From the NCBI GenBank assembly GCA_018398815.1, contig CM031610.1, forward strand, positions 39,739,735-39,752,234: a stretch of DNA of 12,500 nt, in the 5' to 3' direction. The position numbers and the translations under genes were made by a program. Numbering within the stretch: position 1 is the first letter of the stretch; each line of letters opens with the position of its first letter. The notes under the pieces were generated by a model, which did not search any database, was not told the DNA's origin, and was given only the letters and a program-made list of their open reading frames with translations. The DNA is from Conus ventricosus (lineage: Eukaryota > Mollusca > Gastropoda > Neogastropoda > Conidae). Below are positions 1 through 8,283 of the stretch, in pieces.

Positions 1-323
1 GTTACAACTAACAGCACTACTATTGTTGCTGCTACCACTACTGTTGTTTCTTCTTCTGCTGCTACTACTGCTACTATCACAGAATTTCTATATTCTACTG
101 TTTCACAAATCAGTAAGTATTGAATGAGAATAAGACCAAATGCAGGTTGTGCGAAAATTCTGCAGTACCAAAAAAAAAAAAAAAATCAGACTCTGGTCTT
201 TTGGATGAGAATAATACCTGGCACACAGCTAACTTACTTTCCGGGGAAGTTAGATTACGTTATTAGCATTTAGAGACTGATTAGTGTAGTGATGATTTCC
301 GTGTGATCTGAATTGTGATGCAG
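1..323. other. Upstream noncoding stretch with GCT/ACT-rich low complexity
   Basis: Bases 1-80 are a degenerate trinucleotide tract (ACT/GCT/GTT/TCT). A 16-base A run lies near 170-186. A strong-looking donor, GTAAGTAT, sits at 113, but no convincing exon precedes it. The remainder to the acceptor at 321-323 is AT-rich and shows no gene. It is most likely intron, or 5' flank if the first exon here were the gene's first coding exon. Confidence 0.5.
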
Positions 324-394
324 GTGTGCTGCTGGACTCAGAATGCTCCCAGAGAACGAAGAGGACAAACTACGCAAATCGGAGCAAGGCCAAG
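324..394 (+). CDS. Exon 1 in window of an unrecognised disordered protein (partial)
   Basis: This 71-nt exon lies between the acceptor CAG at 321-323 and the donor GTTTGT at 395. All three frames are open. The frame starting at 325 is chosen because it alone leaves one trailing base that fits the two-base start of the next exon. It encodes 23 residues, including RMLPENEEDKLRKSEQGQ, an acidic and charged stretch with no recognisable domain. The acceptor has a poor pyrimidine tract and the donor is not ideal, so the borders are less certain than those of later exons. An ATG at 343 lies in frame, so this could also be a first coding exon with translation starting there; nothing decides between the two. 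The reading frame continues into the exon at 1014. Confidence 0.6.
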
Positions 395-1013
395 GTTTGT
401 AAAATCCTCACAGATTGTGTAGTGTCTTCAGTGTCACCAGAGGTGACTCACTTTGTCTGGGAGGGAGGAGGGGGGGGAGGGTGTTTTTTTTTTTCAAGCG
501 TACTCCAGCCTAAAAGATGTTGAGATGGGACAACAGTTGGAACGGAGGATAGCAGTGAAACGTATTGTAATTTACTCAATCGATTTCAAATTTCCCTAAA
601 TTGTTGAGCATGGGGTTTGTGACCAAATCTTTTTAATACCCCTATCCGAATTTTTTTAGCTAGAGGGGAGGGTGTGTGAATTGAAAGGTAGGAATGGATG
701 AAGTTCATGGTTCACTCATTGTGTACAACATTTGCTGGAATGCGTTCTTTAAGTACTTTCACAGCTTATTACATCTTGTCTACAACCTATAGTCTTTCAG
801 AATTCACTCAGTCTACACAATGATGTTGAACCTCATATGACTTTTGTACACCTTTAATTCTTTGTAGCAATTAATCATTATTGCTATTTTTGTCCTTCTC
901 GTTATCATTATTCTCGTTCCTTCTGCTTCTTCTATTACCGCTGAACATGTGACTGCTGGTGGTGCTAAAATATTCATCATCATTACCATCACTTGCTGAA
1001 CATCCACTGGCAG
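395..1013. other. Intron 1 (619 bp)
   Basis: This is noncoding sequence between two phase-compatible exons (phase 1). It contains a G-rich run around 463-480 followed by a T run at 482-494, AT-rich DNA, and CAT/ATT-type low-complexity DNA just before the acceptor. No other gene is visible. Confidence 0.6.
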
Positions 1014-1157
1014 GGTCACGACCAGGGTCAAGGGCAGGCTCAGTGGCCAGCCTGAGGTCGCGCGAGGTGTACCGCCCCTCATCTGTGATGTCATCAAGAG
1101 CAGCCAGTCGAGCAGGCATGGTGCCAGAGGAGGAGGAGGTGGATCAAGAAGGGTTAG
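1014..1157 (+). CDS. Exon 2: Ser/Arg-rich linker ending in an acidic cluster
   Basis: A 144-nt exon runs from acceptor CAG (1011-1013) to donor GTGAGA (1158). It begins with two bases that complete a Gly codon from the previous exon and ends with one base of an Asp codon, so it is phase 1 on both sides. The peptide contains SRPGSRAGSVASLRSR, then SSVMSSRAASRAG, then an acidic EEEEVDQEG segment. The repeated Ser/Arg/Gly pattern is typical of disordered, phosphorylatable linkers and is also seen in microtubule-associated proteins. The second point is a resemblance, not an assignment. Base composition here is clearly more GC-rich than in the flanking introns, which supports coding. Confidence 0.78.
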
Positions 1158-2149
1158 GTGAGAATGTTGGTCAACTCACATGAGCTTCACAATTTCAAGG
1201 CAGTATGCGGTAGTTTATTTAAAGGGGTCCACTTTAATAATACTCTACTGCTTAAAGGAATACAAGAACCACTTCTGTTTTTCACAGTTAAAGGTAACAA
1301 AGGGAGTGTGCACATCTTGAGTTTGAAATTTCCTCTGCCATGATTTCATTCTGTATTATTTTAAGATTTAAGGTTTAATTCCGAGTTTTCCGTGTACAAC
1401 CACATCTTCTTCCATCTGGCTCTTGAAACTGTAAAAAAAAAACCGTGATGTGCAGACTACTTGCTGGTCACGCTGCCCATACATCTTCTGTCCCTTTCAA
1501 GGTTGAATAAGCTGCATGCTGAATGATGCTGCCACTGTTTAATGAGCTGCACAGTGCAAAACCTCTTCTCATTTAACGTGGATTTATTCCACGTTAGGCA
1601 ACAAGCATTTCACTGCAGACTCTTTGAGGATCTTGTCCTGATCTCTTTCACCTGATGTTATAGTTATTTTTTTCTTAAAGAAATTTGACATTTTTTGTTT
1701 GATTATATCAAAATGTAGACTGTAATACCAAAAAAAAAGTGTTGAATTGGTCTGTTTGTAATAGGAGCTAACTTTGTTTTGAATAATGAATAACCTTAGT
1801 TTTCAATTTTGTACACTGTTCTGGTTGTAAGTTGCTTTATGCCATTCTACAACTCCCTAGGTTGACTGGACTGTTAGAAATATGACTTTACTTGAAGCAC
1901 ATCTGGACGCATTCTTTTGCTGTCTCTAATACCACCAATACGTCGCAGTGTTATCAGCCAAGAGACCGCCTGTCACTGGAAATCATGCACTGTTTATTTG
2001 TTCTATAATTTGGAAACGATCCAACAGAGGACTCAAAGAGAAAGAGCATAAATGAATCTGGATTTGTCCACATTCATTTTAGTTTGCCAGAGATGAAGAC
2101 GTTCCCTTGCTAGCAGTTCCCAACTGGTTCTGTATTGACTTCATTTCAG
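1158..2149. other. Intron 2 (992 bp)
   Basis: AT-rich noncoding DNA with short A and T runs. It holds a perfect 9-bp inverted repeat with a 5-base loop at 1574-1596 (listed separately). The pyrimidine-rich end before 2149 (TTCATTTCAG) makes a good acceptor. No further exon or repeat family is evident. Confidence 0.6.
1574..1596. repeat. Perfect 9-bp stem, 5-base loop inverted repeat
   Basis: TAACGTGGA at 1574-1582 is exactly complementary to TCCACGTTA at 1588-1596, with loop TTTAT. It lies mid-intron without a T run after it and without a gene-end context, so it may be a chance palindrome. Confidence 0.5.
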
Positions 2150-2899
2150 ATGAGCTCATGGCGCAGGGCAGTGAGCCTGACAGAGACGCCTCCCAGTTGA
2201 AGGTGGATGAGTTCCTGCTGGACCATGCCGCAAAGCAGCTGGAGAAACATGAAAAGTATGCTGCCTCCTACGCTGGCTCAGTCGATGCGCCCTGAGCCAG
2301 ATCCCGAGACCCTGGTCTCCCTGCAAGGTGGAAAGGCAATGTCGGTATCATCGGTAAAGTCTGGCAGCGATGTGCAAGGTGAAGCGCTGCAGAGGATAGC
2401 TGCTACTCCAGATCCAAGTATTAGGGGTGCTTCTGAACCAGGCACGGCTGCTACACCTGAACCTGCCAGGACCACACCGGAACCAAGAGTAGCCGGTACG
2501 CCTGACCGAGAATTGCTGGTACGCCCGAACCTAGGGTTGCCGGTACACCCGAACCCAGAGTCACTGCCACCCCTGAACCTCGAAGTGCCACCCCTGCTTC
2601 GCTCTCACTTGGGGCCAAAGCTGCATCCCCTGCCACAACACCGGAACCTGGTATGGCTTCCGAAAACAAGACGGAAGAGACAGCTCTGGGTGCAGAGTCT
2701 TCGTCAAGCAAGACTGAGGGACAGCAGGAAACAGCAGCAGCAGTTTGGTGGTGCCGATGCTTTGGCCATGGCCATGTCAGAGGCGGGGTTCCAAGCCACG
2801 CCATCTCCACTTCCCCCCTCTCGGTCCGCATCCCCGGCTCTGGCAGCCACGGTTGCTCCCTCTGTTGTCCCGGATCAAGTTCAGCAGCCTTCCAAAGTG
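2150..2899 (+). CDS. Exon 3: large exon with TPEP octapeptide repeats, three frame breaks
   Basis: A 750-nt exon from acceptor TTTCAG (2144-2149) to donor GTATGT (2900). The first two bases complete an Asp codon. It opens in frame 1 with a charged, probably helical piece (KVDEFLLDHAAKQLEKHEK), passes to frame 2 near 2287-2292, returns to frame 1 near 2505, and moves to frame 2 again near 2729-2731. Following those frames there are no stops: an EPDPE stretch, then about six copies of an octapeptide like TPEPRVAG (roughly 2445-2600), Ser/Glu/Lys-rich sequence, a Gln run, GGADALAMAMSEAGFQ, and a Pro/Ser/Ala/Val end at QQPSKV. With the three 1-base indels counted the exon is 2 bases plus 249 codons and ends phase 0, exactly what the next exon needs. 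As written the frame is broken. Sequencing error, allelic indels or gene decay are all possible; error seems likeliest because splice sites and codon sense are intact. Confidence 0.75.
2445..2600 (+). repeat. 24-bp coding minisatellite (TPEPRVAG repeats)
   Basis: Within exon 3 the DNA repeats with a 24-base period (for example GGTACGCCCGAACCTAGG, then GGTACACCCGAACCCAGA), encoding imperfect TPEPRVAG-like octapeptides. Third-position differences between copies suggest selection for the peptide. One of the three frame breaks (missing base near 2505) falls inside it. Confidence 0.7.
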
Positions 2900-2980
2900 G
2901 TATGTGAAAAGACTGGTGGGGAGAGAACAGGTGCATTTGAGTTTGTGGGTGTCTTTATTTGTGAGTGCATATCTGTGTGA

Positions 2981-2986
2981 GCGTGC

Positions 2987-3067
<81 letters not shown>

Positions 3068-3087
3068 CGAGAATGAGAGAGAGAGGG
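2981..3087. repeat. (GT)n followed by (GA)n compound microsatellite
   Basis: About 30 uninterrupted GT dinucleotides run to about 3053, preceded by GCGTGCGTGC and followed by an imperfect GA tract to about 3087. It begins some 80 bases after the donor of exon 3. Confidence 0.95.
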
Positions 3088-3599
3088 AGCAGGAGAAGGG
3101 TCACAAAATGGTGTACAAATGAGAAGTCAAACAAACGAAGACAGGCTGATAAGATTATTGCAGAATTTTTTAAACAAATGCTTGTTTACAGCACAAACAG
3201 TGCCAGTGACAGTACCATCAGAATGTGTTACCCAATTTGCTCTAAGCTGTTATGTCGGAAGAAACGACAGTGTCAACTTGTAATGGTTTGTACTTGATAA
3301 AGTTCATTTCGTCTACAGCCAGTCAATTCTCTTATAAATACAGCACTGAATTACTGTCTGAAATTTTAATTAAACCCCAAAGTTGTTTCAGTCTTCTGCC
3401 AGCCATTGAGTTTTAAGTCTTGTGAAACCCAGTTGTTCACAGCTTTTCATATCATCAACTGACAGGTAGGTCATATAGGTCAGCAATGTTGATGCTGTAT
3501 TTTTAAGGGTTTTTTTCAAGGCATTTCAGTGGGTAATAGAGGATACTTTATGATGCTCTACAGCATTTCACAACTTGGGTCCACAGCCTAATCAATCTC

Positions 3600-4140
3600 A
3601 TTTACATCTGCAGATTATCAGAAACCATTCCATCTACAGTCTGGTCCAAAGCTATGTAATGTATGATAGCTGCAGCTTAGACTCTGGTCCAAAACTTATT
3701 TCATATCTGGCAGTTTCAGTCTAAAATTGATAAAGAATTTTAAAACACTTGAACAACTGTGATAGCTCCAGTCTGCAATCAGGTAAAAACTTGATTTCAT
3801 CTATAATAGCTACAGTCTACAATCTGATGAGAACATATTTCCATCTTGACAGCTGCAGTTTATGATTTGGTGAAAACTTATTTCCATCCGTGACCCAGCT
3901 GCAGCATACAGTCTGGTTAAACCTTATTTCATTTGTGACAGCCACAGTCGACAATTTGGTAAAAACTTTTTTTTTTCTCATGTCTCACACTGCAGTCAAC
4001 AATATGATCAAAGCTTTCTTCCTCTGTGGCTTCAGCAATCTACAGTCTGCTCAAAAATGTGTTTCGTCTGTGGCAGATGCAGTTATAGTATGGCCAAATA
4101 CTAATTTCATCATTGGCAATTGTGCACACTCATTCTGTGT
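3600..4140. repeat. Degenerate ~44-bp minisatellite reaching the exon 4 acceptor
   Basis: Imperfect direct repeats share the blocks AGCTGCAGTCTACAAT, CTGGTAAAAACTTATTTC and ATCTGTGAC. Unit starts can be placed near 3669, 3763, 3808, 3851, 3897, 3940, 3989, 4032, 4075 and 4118, so most spacings are 43-46 bases. Copies are diverged, with small indels. The array stops at the exon 4 acceptor, whose TGCAG resembles the CTGCAG of the unit. Confidence 0.75.
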
Positions 4141-4144
4141 GCAG

Positions 4145-4284
4145 CCTGTACCATCGCCACTGGCAGAGGTGCTGCCTCAACCAGAGAAGAAAGCTCCAGG
4201 CACAGCAACAAAGACCGAGGAAAAATCACCTAGGGCAGCTAGCAAAAAGCCGCCTGTTCCTTCTCGTAGCAAATCCCCACCAAA

Positions 4285-4286
<2 letters not shown>
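4145..4286 (+). CDS. Exon 4: Pro/Lys/Ser-rich basic linker
   Basis: A 142-nt exon from acceptor GTGCAG (4139-4144) to the GT at 4287. It starts phase 0, as exon 3 requires, and ends with one base of a Gly codon. It encodes 47 residues: PVPSPLAEVLPQPEKKAPG, then KTEEKSPRAASKKPPVP and SRSKSPPK. The composition (Pro, Lys, Ser, Ala; several SP motifs) suggests a basic disordered region with possible proline-directed phosphorylation. It shares EKKAPG, with 17 identical bases, with the next exon. The donor is unusual: the exon ends straight into a (GT)n tract, so the exact splice point could slide by two bases, though only the first GT keeps the frame with exon 5 in the simplest reading. No family recognised. 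Confidence 0.72.
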
Positions 4287-4326
<40 letters not shown>

Positions 4327-4402
4327 TGTGTGAGTGTGTGTGTGTTTGTGAGTGTGTGTTTGTGTGTGTGCGTGTGTGCGTGCGTGTGTGTGTGTGGGAA
4401 GG
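4287..4402. repeat. (GT)n microsatellite starting at the exon 4 donor
   Basis: Fifteen or so GT units follow the exon directly, then interrupted GT/GTGA/GCGT repeats to about 4402. The splice donor of exon 4 is the first unit of the tract. Confidence 0.93.
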
Positions 4403-4471
4403 AATTTGAGAGAGAGAGGGAAAGAAATCATCAATGCAAAAAGTTGTTTTGATGTTGGTTAGAAAAGCATC

Positions 4472-4485
4472 GTGATGATGATGAT

Positions 4486-4520
<35 letters not shown>
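4472..4520. repeat. (GAT)n microsatellite
   Basis: Near-perfect GAT trinucleotide repeat with one interruption (GATATGAT) near 4485. Confidence 0.93.
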
Positions 4521-5235
4521 AGTATCAGTATACTTCACCTTCCTCCTCTCTCCCAAACTAACTGCAGGAAACATACCTTATGTTGCTTTGCACCAACAGC
4601 CAACAACAGAACTGCCTTCCACATGATGTACTGGGTAGTCACATCAACTGGTATGGAAAGCTTCAAATCCTTCATGAAAAGTCTGCCCTACCTCCGACCA
4701 TACCATCTCCACCTGTCACTACCTAGCACCTACACTAGTCTATCCACCCTTGGCCCATCAGCATTTCACCGCTCGTCCACTCCCATGCTTTAACTCGCTC
4801 ACCTCACCACAGCTGTTTGGCCCTGATCACTAAGACAGCAGCTGTTCTCAGAGACAGCAAAACATCAAAGTCATCAACACAGTGATGATTGAGATTTACT
4901 GAAAGGGGGAGTGAATGGTTTTTTGCTACCTGATAATTATTCTGGTGTACTTTTCAAACCTCTAATGAAGCTGTCCACTCTGTCAGTCTGTTGATCTGTT
5001 TATTTCTGTTTATTGACTACCTTTCTTACCATCCAGTTGTTTGTCCATCATTACTTACCTGTCTCTCTGTCTGCCTGTAAACTTTCTCTTTTCTTCTGTT
5101 GCTTAAAGACTTTCAAAATGGTAGCAATGCTGTAGAAGTATGTTCAATCACTGCAGCATGATTTTGTCATTTTAACAATTATCATCAATATCTTTATCAT
5201 CATCACCGTCATTACGGCTGTTATTCCTCCAATAG

Positions 5236-5351
5236 GAGGCAAGGCGGAGAAGAAAGCTCCAGGAGGCAAGACCTTTGTGAAAGCCATGAACATCTCATCA
5301 ATGAAGACAGACCAGACAGGAGATGACGGTGCAGCCGATGCTCCACCCAAG
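5236..5351 (+). CDS. Exon 5: Lys-rich segment with EKKAPG motif
   Basis: A 116-nt exon from acceptor AATAG (to 5235) to donor GTTTGA (5352). Its first two bases complete a Gly codon with the last base of exon 4, and it ends phase 0. It encodes 38 whole residues: GKAEKKAPGGKTFVKAMN, then ISSMKTDQTGDDGAADAPPK. The first half is basic and the second acidic. EKKAPG repeats the motif of exon 4. The donor is weak (GTTTGA), similar to that of exon 1 (GTTTGT). The phase match on both sides is the main support. Function unknown. Confidence 0.72.
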
Positions 5352-8123
5352 GTTTGACTGCTTTGAACCTCCTGTTATTGTGGAGAGATTTCAGCTTGCT
5401 GTGTTTCAAGTGTTTTTCCTACTAAAACAAAGCAGTGATGGTTTGTATTAGTGTACACTATGTGTTGGACAATACAAACATCAAAGTTTTGTCTATAACT
5501 GTGTTAGCTGACTGGCTGAGAAGCCAAATCCTTCCTGAGATATCAAAATTTGGTTTAAATTAAAGCAAAAAGTAAAGGTCAAACTTTTATGATTTCATCT
5601 CTCCTGCAACAACAGTTGGCCTCATCTAAATGAAAACAGTTGTGTTAGTGCTATACCTTGCTGTAAATTCAGTACGATTCAACATCCTATGACTTTTTTC
5701 CCCCTATACTCCCTTTTCATGCTTTTTGTACAAGTGATTTTTTAGTTGTTGTTTTTTGTTTATGTATTACACACCACACTGGCATGCAAATTGATAACTT
5801 GGGTGCACCTATATTTACCATTATTGAAAACAAAAGTGGATTTCAGTTTTGGCTGGGTCTTCCCTCCGACACACGCTCCCATGAGTATGCCACGCAGAAA
5901 TGTTCACAGCCATACAATTAAGGCCACCCATAATTATACCTGCTGTCCCGATTCCTTTGGGCCCACACATGAACCAAAGGACTGCTGGCTCCTTTTGGTG
6001 TTGACTCCAGTTTGATTACCAGTGTATGGCTGTGTGTGTGGACAGTTGACAGATGGTATATTACTGTGTAGAGTCTTGTGTGTCAACAGTTGACAGATTT
6101 TATCTGCCTGTGTAAGGCTTTGTGCGTGTTGACAGTTGACAGGTTTTATCTTTCTGTGTACGGATTTGTGTTTGATTAACTTGTGTAAACCTGTGTGTGA
6201 ACATTTGACAAGTTTAATCTTCCTGTGTAAGGCTGTGTGTGTGGACAGTTGAAAGATTTTATCTCCATGTGTAAGGCTTTATATGTCAACAGTTGACTGA
6301 TTTAATCTTCCTGTGTCAGGCTTTGTGTGTCAACTGTTGACAGATTTTATCTTCCAGTGTAAAGCTTTGTATGTCAACAGTTGACAGATTTAATCTTCCT
6401 ATGTAAGGCTTTGTGTGTCAATAGTTGACAGATTTTATCTTCCAATGTAAGGCTTTGTATGTCAACAGTTGACAGATTTAATCTTCCAGTGTCAGGCTTT
6501 GTGGGTCTATAGTTGACAGATTTTATCTTCCAATGTAAGGCTTTGTATGTCAATAGTTGACAGATTTAATCTTCTAGTGTCAGGCTTTGTGGGTCAATAG
6601 TTGACAGATTTAATCTTCCAGTGTAAGGTTTTGTGTGTTGATAGTTGACAGATTTTATCTTCCTATCTAAAGCTTTGTAAGTCAACAGTTGACTGATTTA
6701 ATCTTCTAGTGTAAGACTTTGTGTGTCAACTGTTGGCAGATTTTATCTTCCAATGTAAGGCTTTGTATGTCAACTGTTGGCAGATTTTATCTTCCTATCT
6801 AAGGCTTTGTATGTCAACAGTTGACAGAATTATTCTTCTAGTGTAAGGCTTAGTGTGTCGACAGTGGATGGGATTTATCTTCTAGTATAATCCTTTGTGT
6901 GTGAACAGTTGACTGATTTTGTCTTCCAGTGTAAGCTTTGTGTGTGGACAGTGGACAGATTTTACCTTTCAGTGTGGCATCGTGTGAGAGTAATTGACAG
7001 ATCTTTATCTTCCTTTGTAAGGCTTTTGTGTGTGGACTGCTGACAGATTGTATATTCTCGTGTGAAGTATTGTGTGTGAACAGTTGACAGATTTTGTCTT
7101 CCAGCGTGGCATTATGTGTGAGTAATTGACAGATTTGTTGCCTTCCTGTGAAAGGCTTTAAGTGTGGTCAGTTGACAGACTTTATTTTCCAGCATATGGC
7201 ATTTTGCGTGAACAGTTGACAGAGATTATAAGTTGTCTTTCTGTGTAAGACCTGTGAAGTTTGCAAGCCCATGTCAGTTTACCCATCACAAGCTTGATTT
7301 TTCCCTCACTTTTTTGATGATAAGCTGTCTAGTTGATGCAATATCCATTAGCATTGGGCATTGCTTACTGACCAAGCAAAAAGTTGCTGAATTCATTTTG
7401 CATCTCATTGATTTATTCATTGAGGAGCTCACACATCTCTTATTTTAATTGAGCTTGGTCTGGGTTCTTTGTTGTATGGTCTGCATGAATGAAATTGGAC
7501 TGAAGTGGGGAAAAAAACTGATTCATCTCAAAAGCACAGCTGATCCACATATTACTCTTGATTAATGCTAAAACAAAAATGTTATCGTTTGACTCTTTGT
7601 TTGGCAAGAGATCCAACTACAGTCGCTGGATTTCAGCTTTTTAAGACTTTTCACTCCCTCTGTGTCATTCAGAATATGGTCCAATGATAATTATGATATT
7701 ATCTGAGGGATATTTCACTTTTTCTTCCCAAAGAAATGCACAGCAACAATGGACATCTGTAGTTTAGAACATGATTCAGACAGAAAAAGATGCCAAACCA
7801 AGAAGTACAATCAACAAGGCAAAATTAGTGCTCTTATCATACACATAATGCAACTGATTGCAGTGCTGACCAGCATTATTCAGAAATATAATTCGTGTTT
7901 TTCAGCATAACTGGTGGTTTTGCCAACTCCGCTAAGGAAATGTAAGAAATGTCTCAAAACCATGTAATTTTTCACTAATGTCAGTCCTTACGTAACAGTC
8001 AGTGCATGCACTCTCACTTCTTTGTGGCATGTCTATTGCTGTTTGTCTCATTTCTTTCTCACCTTCAATGCTGATGCATGTTATAAGCCATGCATTTGTT
8101 TCATTGGAAAATTTGTCTTACAG
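5352..8123. other. Intron 5 (2772 bp) containing a satellite-like array
   Basis: Phase-0 intron. The part from 5352 to 6030 is AT-rich unique-looking DNA. The part from 6030 to 7256 is the 44-bp array (listed separately). From 7257 to 8123 the sequence is again AT-rich, with no repeat family or exon that I can support, and ends in a good acceptor (TTTGTCTTACAG). Confidence 0.6.
6030..7256. repeat. 44-bp tandem array with palindromic core, about 26 copies
   Basis: Each unit carries a core like GTCAACAGTTGAC followed by AGATTTAATCTTCC and GTGTAAGGCTTTGT. Seventeen units start at exactly 44-base intervals from 6197 to 6901 (6197, 6241, 6285, 6329, 6373, 6417 and so on), without a single net indel. 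Units before 6197 and after 6944 are more diverged, with spacing changes. The core is an inverted repeat (GTCAAC / GTTGAC around one base), present in full in many copies. Unit type alternates between TTTAAT and TTTTAT variants, giving a partial 88-bp dimer. Confidence 0.92.
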
Positions 8124-8283
8124 ACAAAGAAGCAGAAGGAATCATACCGACCACCTCCACCGCCGCCACGTGTTAAGACGCCAGCAGAAAAGCAAAGTGT
8201 CGTCATCCCTGACCACATGAAGGAGGCCTTGGAAAGAAGCAATTCATTGGCCCAGAATGAGCTGGACAACGAACTCATGCAGA
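8124..8283 (+). CDS. Exon 6: polyproline run and charged helical segment
   Basis: A 160-nt exon between acceptor CTTACAG (to 8123) and the strong donor GTGAGT (8284). It starts phase 0 and ends with one base that completes a Met codon in the next exon. It encodes 53 residues: TKKQKESY, then RPPPPPPRVKTPAEK, then IPDHMKEALERSNSLAQNEL and DNELMQ. Six prolines flanked by Arg are a typical ligand for SH3, WW, EVH1 or profilin-type domains, so this part may recruit a partner (inference). The second half is rich in Glu, Leu, Asn and Gln and is likely helical. Good splice signals on both sides make this one of the best-supported exons. Family not recognised. Confidence 0.83.

Larger units (their letters stand above)
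2900..4144. other. Intron 3 (1245 bp), repeat-rich
   Basis: Phase-0 intron between exon 3 and exon 4. It carries the (GT)n/(GA)n tract at 2981-3087 and the ~44-bp minisatellite of 3600-4140 (both listed separately). The stretch 3090-3600 is AT-rich, with weak fragments that resemble the same minisatellite (TCGTCTACAGCCAGTCAATT near 3308). No gene is seen. Confidence 0.6.
4287..5235. other. Intron 4 (949 bp)
   Basis: Phase-1 intron. It starts with the (GT)n tract, followed by a short GA-rich stretch, the (GAT)n tract at 4472-4520, and a 4560-4900 block of more balanced composition with no recognised element. An AT-rich, CAT/ATC-containing end precedes the acceptor CAATAG at 5235. No gene is seen. 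Confidence 0.6.

Noticed and set aside
83..112. Possible 30-nt upstream exon ending at the strong donor GTAAGTAT (113)
   Set aside because: The phase could fit exon 1, but the encoded peptide (ISIFYCFTN) is unlike the rest of the protein, the stretch adjoins a trinucleotide repeat, and the resulting 211-bp intron would be far shorter than the others.
2278..2936. Long minus-strand open frames opposite exon 3
   Set aside because: They are shadows of the GC-rich coding repeat on the + strand: repetitive SGVAA-type peptides with no splice or start context of their own.
2745..3122. Open frame running through the GT repeat with a (VC)n peptide
   Set aside because: Read-through of the dinucleotide repeat after the exon 3 donor; low complexity and no independent support.
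3190..3283. Possible exon after CTTGTTTACAG ending before GTTTGT
   Set aside because: One frame is open, but its start and end phases cannot be inserted between exon 3 (ends phase 0) and exon 4 (starts phase 0), and the Cys-rich peptide does not match its neighbours.
4113..4434. Open frames across the second GT repeat on both strands
   Set aside because: They translate only the microsatellite (VCVC or THTH repeats); the real frame ends at the exon 4 donor.
6030..7256. CRISPR array for the regularly spaced 44-bp repeats
   Set aside because: The repeats are head to tail without unique spacers, and the context is a eukaryotic intron.
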